Assembly (NCBI GenBank): GCA_017962145.1
Contig: JAGCVX010000021.1
Coordinates: 1 to 39,869, forward strand
Source: Clostridiales bacterium
GTDB taxonomy: Bacteria; Bacillota; Clostridia; Saccharofermentanales; Saccharofermentanaceae
Length of the DNA stretch: 39,869 nt
Direction of reading: 5' to 3'
A program made the translations under genes and the position numbers. Below are positions 8,761 through 15,295 of the stretch, in pieces (the first letter of the stretch is position 1; the number at the start of each line of letters is the position of its first letter). The notes below the pieces were generated by a model that made no database searches, was not told the DNA's origin, and saw nothing but the letters and a program-made list of their open reading frames with translations.

Positions 8761-9614
8761 GTATGTCTCCCCGGCAGCATGTTGTTGATGTTGCCGATTT
8801 CTTCCTTCTCTTCCGGGAAACGCTCTTTTCTTCGAAGCCACATAATGGCGGCAAGTCCGAGGAATACAGCAATAGAGGCGAACTCGATGATCGAAAGGAT
8901 ATACGAGGCTTGATCAGGCAGATGCCAGATCATCTCGATGCCGCTTCCGATAAAGTTGAAGATCATATGTGCCACGATCGGCATAATGATATTGTTGGAA
9001 AGATAGTAGACCAGACCCAGGATAATGCCTGCGATCGCCGCATATCCGATCTGGATCACCTGTCCGTGCATCGCACCGAAGAAAAGACCGCTGACTACGA
9101 TCGAGATCACCGGATGGCCGACTTCAAGCATGCCCGCAAGTGCGCATCCGCGGAAGATGAACTCTTCCAGGATCGGGATCAGGATACAGGTCGCGATAAA
9201 GCCCATGGCCGTTTCTGCCTTCGACTGCACGGGAATCTCCATCATGGTCTCATAATCATGCAGCGACTGCTGGATAAATCTCGTATGAAGTTTGGTTACC
9301 AGGATAAAATAGAGCGTAGAAATGCCCAGCATAGCCAGTGCGGCAACAACCGCCAGCACCCAGTCTTCCTGCTGGCCAACGGAAAACTCCGGACCAGGGA
9401 GGACGGCTTTCTTTTTGATAAAGAGCCAGACACTCAGCACCACGATGCCGATCAAGCCTTCGGTCAGGTAGATAAATCCGTCATGCTGACGATACTCCGG
9501 ACCCCAGAATGTATATGATGTCTCCACCGCCATGGCGATGATGACAAAATACACCAGACAGCAGAGTATCGGTGCAACAATAAATCTGACAGCCAGTTTA
9601 CTTCTGTGCGGCAT
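8757..9614 (-). CDS. CPBP (CAAX protease/bacteriocin-processing-like) intramembrane metalloprotease
   Basis: 285 residues from ATG at 9614, which follows AGGAGGG; the frame extends further upstream but that part overlaps the DUF1292 gene. About eight membrane segments. All three CPBP motifs are visible: EEFIFRG (motif 1, EExxxR), FFGAMHG (motif 2, FxxxH) and HMIFNF (motif 3, HxxxN). The family includes Rce1-like proteases and Abi-type self-immunity proteins; the substrate here is unknown. The gene begins 1 nt after the DUF1292 stop and its stop overlaps the start of the large surface protein, so all are translationally coupled. Processing of the co-encoded surface protein is an attractive but untested inference. 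Confidence 0.9.
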   Translation of the reverse strand: MPHRSKLAVRFIVAPILCCLVYFVIIAMAVETSYTFWGPEYRQHDGFIYLTEGLIGIVVLSVWLFIKKKAVLPGPEFSVGQQEDWVLAVVAALAMLGISTLYFILVTKLHTRFIQQSLHDYETMMEIPVQSKAETAMGFIATCILIPILEEFIFRGCALAGMLEVGHPVISIVVSGLFFGAMHGQVIQIGYAAIAGIILGLVYYLSNNIIMPIVAHMIFNFIGSGIEMIWHLPDQASYILSIIEFASIAVFLGLAAIMWLRRKERFPEEKEEIGNINNMLPGRHT

Positions 9615-9615
9615 C

Positions 9616-10062
9616 TCAACCCTCCTGATTTCCAGCCGATTCTGCTGATCGGGATGCGTCTGCATTTTCAGCAGAAGCACCCGGAGCCATAGACGGCTGG
9701 ACCTTCGGTGCCTTGCTCTTCTTGTCCGCGGCATATCTGCGCATAAACACGGTAAAAGCCGCTTCCAGTTCACTTTCGTTTTTGATCGAGTAGAAATACT
9801 GGTCACCGTTCTTGGCAAACTCCGTACGCATGATCACCAGCTCCGGATCGGCGTGGTTTCCGTCATCCGGCTCATAGTTATACATCACGACATACTCGAT
9901 CTTTTCGATACTGAATGTATCGATGATGGAAAGGTAGTATTCCTTTCCGTTTGAAGCATCGCGAATAACAGCAAGCGCATCACCCTCCTTCGGAGAATGA
10001 TGCGTAAACAAAGACTTGCTTGATGTTTTCGATTTACTCTTCTTCGTCTGAGAAGTCTTCAT
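9616..10062 (-). CDS. DUF1292-like protein, second copy, with basic N-terminal extension
   Basis: 148 residues from ATG at 10062 (MKTSQTKKSKSK...), preceded by GGAG; it overlaps the first DUF1292 gene by 29 nt in another frame. The core (EGDALAVIRDASNGKEYYLS, then YVVMYNYEPDD, ELVIMRTE) is the small beta fold of DUF1292. Ahead of it is a Lys/Ser-rich stretch, and behind it an Ala/Ser/Pro-rich tail without structure. DUF1292 proteins have no assigned biochemical function but are often next to ruvX and ireB, as here. The other possibility is a start further upstream, which would lengthen the overlap and lacks a ribosome-binding site. Confidence 0.7.
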   Translation of the reverse strand: MKTSQTKKSKSKTSSKSLFTHHSPKEGDALAVIRDASNGKEYYLSIIDTFSIEKIEYVVMYNYEPDDGNHADPELVIMRTEFAKNGDQYFYSIKNESELEAAFTVFMRRYAADKKSKAPKVQPSMAPGASAENADASRSAESAGNQEG

Positions 10063-10393
10063 CTTCCAGCTCCGCTTCTGCGCAGAGACGATCGTACTCT
10101 GCATAAATTTCATCGGCCTCAGCCTCATCAAGACTCATCAGGCCCTCTTCGCCGTTTTCTGTTGTAACTACCTTGGTGATCACCATCTCCGGCTCTTCAT
10201 CATCGATCGTTACCAGTACACAGTAGGACTGTCCCTTATAATCGAAATCGTCGACCAGAGCGAACTGATACTCTTCACCGGTCTCAGCGTCTACCATGGT
10301 GATGATCGCTTCATCATCGTAGCAGCCTTCGATCTCCTCGTCACAGTTTTCACAATCGCCGCCTTCGCAGCTGCGTCCGCAATCGTATAACAT
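10034..10393 (-). CDS. DUF1292 family protein
   Basis: 119 residues from ATG at 10393, chosen because GGAGG lies 8 nt upstream; an in-frame start nine codons earlier has none. The N-terminus has four cysteines in a short stretch (C4, C9, C14, C17 region, CGRSCEGGDCENC), which could bind metal and is not a core feature of DUF1292. Then comes the acidic DUF1292 domain (ITMVDAETGEEYQFALVDDF, EPEMVITKVV), and an acidic tail. It lies just downstream of ruvX but has its own extended -10 promoter. Its function is unknown; the conserved ireB-ruvX-DUF1292 order is a well-known Firmicute arrangement. Confidence 0.88.
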   Translation of the reverse strand: MLYDCGRSCEGGDCENCDEEIEGCYDDEAIITMVDAETGEEYQFALVDDFDYKGQSYCVLVTIDDEEPEMVITKVVTTENGEEGLMSLDEAEADEIYAEYDRLCAEAELEDEDFSDEEE

Positions 10394-10445
10394 ATTAGTT
10401 ACCTCCGTATATTCTCTCAATACTTACATACCCAAAAGACAATCT

Positions 10446-10454
10446 ATTATATCA
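10446..10454 (-). promoter_or_regulatory. Extended -10 promoter for the DUF1292-CPBP-surface protein unit
   Basis: The minus strand reads TGATATAATAGAT 50 nt upstream of the DUF1292 start, in the 77-nt gap after ruvX. No convincing -35 box. Confidence 0.5.
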
Positions 10455-10470
10455 TAAAGGCCGGCATTCT

Positions 10471-10896
10471 TCACGAGCGGCGGTGCATATCCAGATATTC
10501 CTGAAGGATGATCTCGGCCGCCACCTGATCGACGACTTTCTTCTTATCCTTGCCGGATACACCGGTCTGCCGGAGAAACTGGGATGCGATCACCGTAGTA
10601 AAACGTTCATCGCGATACTCAGGCTTGATTCCGACCTTTTCTTCGAGCAGGGATCCGAAAAGTTTGGCTTTTTCTTCCGATTCACTGACTGTACCGTCTG
10701 TTCGGCTGGGTTTTCCCAGAACGATCACCGATACGTCCTTTTCCTTGACGATCTGGGCGAGTCGGTCGATCGCATATGCGCTGTCCTGACCATTCCAGGA
10801 GATCGTTTCCAATCCCTGTGCCATGATCCTCATCGGATCAGACAGTGCCACACCGATCCTTCTCATTCCAAAATCGATCGCCATCACCCGGCTCAT
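10471..10896 (-). CDS. ruvX: Putative pre-16S rRNA nuclease / Holliday junction resolvase-like RuvX (YqgF)
   Basis: 141 residues, the normal size of the family. It starts with the RNase H-fold first strand (VMAIDFGMRRIGVALSD, with Asp8 as the conserved acid), continues with VIVLGKPSRTDGTVSE, YRDERFTT and a C-terminal KVVDQVAAEIILQEYL, all canonical YqgF. The E. coli homologue is implicated in 5'-end maturation of 16S rRNA; a Holliday junction role was the older proposal. It is 25 nt downstream of ireB, so the two are probably one transcript. The start follows AAGAAGG. Confidence 0.95.
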   Translation of the reverse strand: MSRVMAIDFGMRRIGVALSDPMRIMAQGLETISWNGQDSAYAIDRLAQIVKEKDVSVIVLGKPSRTDGTVSESEEKAKLFGSLLEEKVGIKPEYRDERFTTVIASQFLRQTGVSGKDKKKVVDQVAAEIILQEYLDMHRRS

Positions 10897-10921
10897 GAAT
10901 TAACCTTCTTCCCCAAAGGAA

Positions 10922-11182
10922 TCACTCGTCTGCCAGACGCTCGCAATACTCGCGAACGATGACCTCGAGAAGTTCATCGCGCTCCATCCGGCGGATAATG
11001 CCGCGTGCGCCCTTGTAGTTGGTAATATAAGTCGGATCACCGGACATAAAATACCCTACCAGTTGATTGATCGGATTATAGCCTTTTTCCTGCAAGGCGT
11101 CCAAAACCTGCATCATCAGTTCTTTGGCATCTTCGGATCTCTCCATATTGAAGGAAAAACGAGCTGTACCTGAATCCTGCAT
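10922..11182 (-). CDS. ireB: IreB family regulatory phosphoprotein (DUF965)
   Basis: 86 residues with the signature of the family: [20 protein letters not shown], then [20 protein letters not shown] and [20 protein letters not shown]. In Enterococcus, IreB is phosphorylated by the Ser/Thr kinase IreK and modulates cephalosporin resistance; the threonines near the N-terminus are where that happens. Here only one N-terminal threonine (T6) is obvious. No kinase gene is within the window. The start follows AAAGGAGG, and an AT-rich stretch (11210-11280) upstream is the likely promoter region. Confidence 0.95.
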   Translation of the reverse strand: MQDSGTARFSFNMERSEDAKELMMQVLDALQEKGYNPINQLVGYFMSGDPTYITNYKGARGIIRRMERDELLEVIVREYCERLADE

Positions 11183-11302
11183 TGTCGACGCACCTCCTTT
11201 AACTTTCCAAGCAATGTATGCAACTATATTATCACATAAAAAATCAACATTTCATAATAATTTTGTAACTATTATCGAAATCGTTGCTATTTTTTGTTAA
11301 AT

Positions 11303-12595
11303 TCAGGAAATCTGCGTGCCGAGAACAGCCGTACCATCCGTTCCGTCGATACGTGCTAAGAAGATCTCTCCTGCCGAAGCAGGCTTTTCCGACTTGCCGC
11401 GGACACGTATATATTCACGGCAGTATCCTTCCCAGGTGCCGTCTTCTTCGGTCTTTTCCACGAGGACCTCAACGGTTTTTCCGATAAACTCTTTCGCGCG
11501 CGCTTCTTCCATCTCATCGGAGATCTTGCGAAGCTCTGCGGTCCTTCTGTTTTTCGTATCGGCGTCGACCTGCGGCTTCATGTCCCAGGCCTTCGTGCCT
11601 TTTCTCGGGGAAAACGGGAAAACATGGATATGCGTAAATCCGATTTCTTCGGCAAATGCACTGGAATCCTTATGTTCTTCTTCGGTTTCACCGGGGAATC
11701 CGCAGATCATATCCGTCGTGATACTCGCCGTGGGAAATGCCTCGCGCAGGTTTTTCACGACATCGCGATACAAAGCGGTGTCATATTTTCTGTTCATGCG
11801 CTTAAGCACGCTGTCCGACCCGCTTTGCAGGGAAAGATGGAAATGCGGACAGATCTTCGTATTTTCGCGAAGCATGGAGATGAGCTTTTCTGTCATGGAA
11901 TACGGTTCGAGCGATCCAAGGCGGATCCGCTTCACTTCCGGGATCGCGGCAACACTTGTCAGAAGCTCACCGAGAGCCGTCTCATCCTTGCCCTGTTCTT
12001 TTTCAAAGGAACAAAGATGGATGCCCGTGATGACAAATTCCGAATAGCCCTTCTTCGTAAGATCCGTGATCTCCTGAAGGATCGCGTCACGCGTGCGGCT
12101 TCTTACGCGGCCGCGGGAATACGGGATGATACAGTATGTACAGAAGTTATTGCACCCGTCTTCGATCTTGATGACCGCACGGGTCTCTTCACGAAGCAGG
12201 ACCGAGCCATATTCGAAATACTGCTCGGACGCATCGGGAAATTCTCTTTCTGACGCGCGCATCTGGAGCTTTTCAAGAAGAAGCGGAACGAGGCTGGATC
12301 TGTCAGAGGTTCCGACCGTGATATCGGCATCGGACTCATCTCCGCTCATCTCGGTATGACAACCCATCGCAACCACGACCGCATCCGGGCAGATACGTCT
12401 GGCCTTACGGATCATCTGGCGGGATTTTCTGTCTGCTTCCGCCGTCACCGCGCAGGTATTCACGATATAGATATCCGCATCTTCCGGATTAAAGACTTCT
12501 TCAAATCCTTCTTCTCCCAGAAGTTTTCCGATCGCGGCACTCTCGTAGGCATTCACCTTGCAACCGAGTGTTTGAAAGTAGACTTTGTATGCCAT
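11303..12595 (-). CDS. mtaB: tRNA t6A37 methylthiotransferase MtaB (radical SAM)
   Basis: 430 residues. Order: UPF0004 domain (1-100) with cysteines C12, C48 and C79 for the auxiliary iron-sulfur cluster; radical SAM core with C148-x3-C152-x2-C155 (DGCNNFCTYCIIPYSRG); and a C-terminal TRAM domain (about 370-430) for tRNA binding. MtaB converts N6-threonylcarbamoyladenosine at position 37 of ANN-decoding tRNAs to its 2-methylthio form. The MAYKVYFQTLGCKVN start and FPFSPRKGT stretch separate it from MiaB and RimO. It has its own TTGAAA-16-TATAAT promoter, divergent from the HPr-like gene, and ends 121 nt before ireB. Confidence 0.95.
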   Translation of the reverse strand: MAYKVYFQTLGCKVNAYESAAIGKLLGEEGFEEVFNPEDADIYIVNTCAVTAEADRKSRQMIRKARRICPDAVVVAMGCHTEMSGDESDADITVGTSDRSSLVPLLLEKLQMRASEREFPDASEQYFEYGSVLLREETRAVIKIEDGCNNFCTYCIIPYSRGRVRSRTRDAILQEITDLTKKGYSEFVITGIHLCSFEKEQGKDETALGELLTSVAAIPEVKRIRLGSLEPYSMTEKLISMLRENTKICPHFHLSLQSGSDSVLKRMNRKYDTALYRDVVKNLREAFPTASITTDMICGFPGETEEEHKDSSAFAEEIGFTHIHVFPFSPRKGTKAWDMKPQVDADTKNRRTAELRKISDEMEEARAKEFIGKTVEVLVEKTEEDGTWEGYCREYIRVRGKSEKPASAGEIFLARIDGTDGTAVLGTQIS

Positions 12596-12624
12596 GTGCT
12601 TCCTCTTGTCATTTTGATGAACAT

Positions 12625-12652
12625 ATTATATACATATTCCCCCATCTTTCAA
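12625..12652 (-). promoter_or_regulatory. Promoter for mtaB
   Basis: On the minus strand TTGAAA and TATAAT are separated by 16 bp, 30 nt upstream of the mtaB start. Its -35 box is 12 bp from the -35 box of the divergent HPr-like gene. Confidence 0.7.
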
Positions 12653-12664
12653 AGATTTGTCACG

Positions 12665-12692
12665 TTGACAACCCTTTTACCTGTGATAAACT
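12665..12692 (+). promoter_or_regulatory. Promoter for the HPr-like gene
   Basis: TTGACA and TAAACT are separated by 16 bp, with TG one base ahead of the -10 box (extended -10). The predicted start of transcription is about 30 nt upstream of the ATG at 12730. Confidence 0.7.
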
Positions 12693-12729
12693 ATTTCCAT
12701 AGTACTAAAGTATTACAGGGGGACAATTT

Positions 12730-12963
12730 ATGGTTCGTTTTCCGATTCGCTTTCAATCCATCTCCGATGTTAAGGAGTTTGTTCAAATAGTGAATTCCTA
12801 TCCTTACGATGTAGACCTTTCTTCCGGCCGTTACGTCGTAGACGCCAAGTCCATCATGGGCATCTTCAGTCTCGAGCTTCAGAGCGCGATCAACCTCGAG
12901 ATCCACAGCAACACCTGTGACGATCTGGTAGATGCACTTTCTCCCTTCCGTGTAGAAGAATAA
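12730..12963 (+). CDS. HPr-fold protein lacking the phosphorylatable PTS histidine
   Basis: 77 residues aligned to HPr over most of the length. The region around the regulatory serine is clear (VVDAKSIMGIFSLEL, matching LKSIMGVMSL of classical HPr), but the place of the His15 motif (HARPA) reads SDVKE, so it cannot take phosphate from Enzyme I. The fold and Ser46-like residue suggest a regulatory protein, perhaps acting with HPr kinase or CcpA; that is inference. Similar His-less proteins are frequent in Clostridia and are often annotated simply as HPr. It is monocistronic: strong promoter, GGGGG ribosome-binding site, and a terminator 26 nt after the stop. Confidence 0.85.
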   Translation: MVRFPIRFQSISDVKEFVQIVNSYPYDVDLSSGRYVVDAKSIMGIFSLELQSAINLEIHSNTCDDLVDALSPFRVEE

Positions 12964-12988
12964 GATCGAGAAAAACCTGAGAAAAACC

Positions 12989-13020
12989 AAGGCTGCTTCC
13001 GAGATTCGGAAAGCAGCCTT
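12989..13020 (+). terminator. Bidirectional terminator between the HPr-like gene and rnr
   Basis: AAGGCTGCTT-CCG pairs with CGG-AAAGCAGCCTT (one bulge) and is followed by TTTTTATTT on the plus strand and GGTTTTTC on the minus strand. It ends both convergent genes. Confidence 0.85.
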
Positions 13021-13025
13021 TTTAT

Positions 13026-14873
13026 TTACTCAACTATCGCAAAATCGATCCTTCTTGCCAGCGTGTCGACCGCCGCGACCTTGATCCGGACCTTCTTTCC
13101 GATCCGGTACACAGTCCCTCGGGATCCTCTCGCCTCAAGTTTTCTCTCATCGTACTCGAAATACTCCGAAAGCGACGAGAACGGAACCATACCCTCGACG
13201 GTATTTTCCAGCTTGATAAAGACGCCCGCAGGGCAAGCTCCGCTTACGACGCCGTCGTACTCTTCACCCTCACGCTCGAGCATATACTCCGCGCACTTTA
13301 AGTCCACCGAAGCACGCTCGGCCTCGACACTGTTTCGCTCCATGTCCGAACTATGGAACGCAACATCCGCCACTTTCGACGCGAAATGCGCTTTTTCCCG
13401 CTTTTGATGCAGATAACTCTTTATGATGCGGTGGATATACAGGTCCGGATATCTTCGGATCGGAGACGTGAAATGACAGTAGAACTTCGATGCCAGACCG
13501 AAGTGTCCGCAGTTGATCTCCGAATACTTGGCCTTGGCCATACTGCGAAGAAGCAGCTGGTTGAGTGCCGGTGCGTATTCTTCATCCGCGATACTGTCCA
13601 AAAGATCACTTAAGAACTTCGGCGTGACTTTCCCCGAAGGTCTGTCATGCACACCGAAAAGTCTTGCGACATGCATGAACTCCATGATCTTCATCTCATC
13701 GGGAAGGTCATGTACACGATATACGAACGGATACGCCAGTTCCGAGAAACGCTCGGCCACCGCTTCATTTGCCGCGATCATAAACTCTTCGATCACACCG
13801 TGGATCTCATTGATCGGATATGCATAGATATCGACCGGTTTCCCCTGTTCGTCAAGTTCCACATGCGTTTCCGGGAATACGAAATCGATCGTTCCGCGGA
13901 TCTTTCTCTTCTCTTTCAAGATGCGTTTGAGTTCGAGCATCTCCTGGAACATCGGTTCAAGATGCTTATACTCTTCGATCGGTTTGTTTTCGAAAAGTAC
14001 GCCGTTGATCTCGTTATACGATGTTCTGGCATCGCTCTGGATCAAGCTTTCGTAGATCTCGCTTTCTCGGATCTCACCTTGCGGATCGATCTTCATCTCA
14101 CAGGTCATGGTGAATCTCGGAACATGCGGATTCAGACTGCAAAGACCATTTGAAAGCTTCGGCGGCAGCATCGGGATAACGCGGTCTACCAGATATACGG
14201 AAGTTGCGCGGCTGTATGCCTCGCTATCGAGCATCGTGCCTTCTTTAACGTATTCGGAAACATCCGCGATATGTACCCAGAGCTTATACCAGCCCTTATC
14301 GAGTTTCTGGATGGAGATCGCATCATCAAGGTCTTTGGCTTCTTCGCCGTCGATCGTGATGGTCGTCATGCCGCGAAGATCTCTTCTTCCTCGAAGAATG
14401 GCTTCCTCGATCTGCTTATCGGTAGGTGTGATCGGAAGATCCGAGATCTCCTCGAGCACCGCCGCCGGAAATGCCGGTGGCAGACCATACTGTCTCATCA
14501 CGGACTGGATCGCAACGTCATTATTTCCGGGATCGCCCAGCACTTCGACGATCCTTCCCTCATATTCCGCGCGCTTGGCAGACGGATTTAAGATCTCACA
14601 GACGACCTTCATGTTAAAAGGCGCACCATTAAGCTGGTTTTTGCGTATCAGGATATGACCGTACGAACTTGTCGGATAGCCCGGGTCAGGTACGACCACG
14701 CCTCCGTCTCTGGTTTCACGGAGCATGCCGACGCACTGATTTTCCAAAGCCAGCGGTCCGACCGGCGGAAGTTCGGCCACCGTCGTATCTCTTTGCGGCG
14801 AGATCGCATTTTTCGAGCGCACTGCGTGATTCTTGGTCGGGATTTTTATATGTCTTCGATTATGTCTTCCCAT
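13026..14873 (-). CDS. rnr: Ribonuclease R family 3'-5' exoribonuclease, short form
   Basis: 615 residues, clearly shorter than typical RNase R (700-800). After a basic N-terminus (MGRHNRRHIKIPTKNH) comes one cold-shock-like domain (about 40-120), the RNB catalytic domain with TIDGEEAKDLDDAIS (D175, D181, D183 and D184 region for magnesium), the HFTSPIRRYPDLYIHR motif, and a C-terminal S1 domain (about 540-615, DGVVSGACPAGVFIKLE). The helix-turn-helix and first cold-shock domain of full RNase R are missing. It degrades structured RNA processively. The start follows GGAGGAACATT. It lies downstream of secG across a terminator, as in the common secG-rnr-smpB order, but smpB is absent here. Confidence 0.93.
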   Translation of the reverse strand: MGRHNRRHIKIPTKNHAVRSKNAISPQRDTTVAELPPVGPLALENQCVGMLRETRDGGVVVPDPGYPTSSYGHILIRKNQLNGAPFNMKVVCEILNPSAKRAEYEGRIVEVLGDPGNNDVAIQSVMRQYGLPPAFPAAVLEEISDLPITPTDKQIEEAILRGRRDLRGMTTITIDGEEAKDLDDAISIQKLDKGWYKLWVHIADVSEYVKEGTMLDSEAYSRATSVYLVDRVIPMLPPKLSNGLCSLNPHVPRFTMTCEMKIDPQGEIRESEIYESLIQSDARTSYNEINGVLFENKPIEEYKHLEPMFQEMLELKRILKEKRKIRGTIDFVFPETHVELDEQGKPVDIYAYPINEIHGVIEEFMIAANEAVAERFSELAYPFVYRVHDLPDEMKIMEFMHVARLFGVHDRPSGKVTPKFLSDLLDSIADEEYAPALNQLLLRSMAKAKYSEINCGHFGLASKFYCHFTSPIRRYPDLYIHRIIKSYLHQKREKAHFASKVADVAFHSSDMERNSVEAERASVDLKCAEYMLEREGEEYDGVVSGACPAGVFIKLENTVEGMVPFSSLSEYFEYDERKLEARGSRGTVYRIGKKVRIKVAAVDTLARRIDFAIVE

Positions 14874-14908
14874 AATGTTCCTCCATGTGCACTTTCATGT
14901 ATAGAAAA

Positions 14909-14942
14909 AGGGCTGCGGTCCGTTTTGCCGGATAGCAGCCCT
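14909..14942 (-). terminator. Terminator of secG
   Basis: AGGGCTGC pairs with GCAGCCCT around an inner CCGG-containing loop; on the minus strand the hairpin is followed by TTTTTC. It lies between secG and rnr and may be partial, leaving some read-through into rnr. Confidence 0.75.
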
Positions 14943-14971
14943 GTCTTGCTTTTTGATTAATGTGTCTTCGA

Positions 14972-15220
14972 TCAGAAGCCTCTTGCCAGAACCAGGAACA
15001 GTACGACTGTCAGAACTGCGAAGAGCACTGCTGTGAACAGAGTGATCTTCTTGAGCTTCTCGTCCAGTGTTCTACCCTTGGACTTCTCATAGAAAGAGTT
15101 TCCGCTTCCGCCTACGATACCCATTCCCTGGTCATTTCCCTCCTGGGACATCACAAGGATGATGAGAGCGATGCAGACGACAATATCCACACATGTAAGT
15201 ACAACTGCTATTGTATTCAT
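14972..15220 (-). CDS. secG: Preprotein translocase subunit SecG
   Basis: 82 residues from ATG at 15220, which follows GGAGG with 8-nt spacing; an in-frame codon further upstream has no such site. Two membrane helices (about 3-24 and 59-79) flank the conserved loop with GNDQGMGIVGGSGNSFYEK and KGRTLDEKLKK, which is the SecG signature. SecG is the small non-essential subunit of SecYEG and assists SecA-driven export. Its place just ahead of rnr is the usual one in Firmicutes. Confidence 0.93.
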   Translation of the reverse strand: MNTIAVVLTCVDIVVCIALIILVMSQEGNDQGMGIVGGSGNSFYEKSKGRTLDEKLKKITLFTAVLFAVLTVVLFLVLARGF

Positions 15221-15295
15221 TATATCAGCCTCCGAGACTGTTCTCAATTTTTGTAACTGTTAGATAGTAACACAAGACTTTCACTTAATCAACAG

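Noticed and set aside
9615..9818. 68-residue N-terminal extension of the CPBP gene
   Set aside because: It overlaps the DUF1292 gene and lacks a ribosome-binding site; ATG at 9614 follows AGGAGGG.
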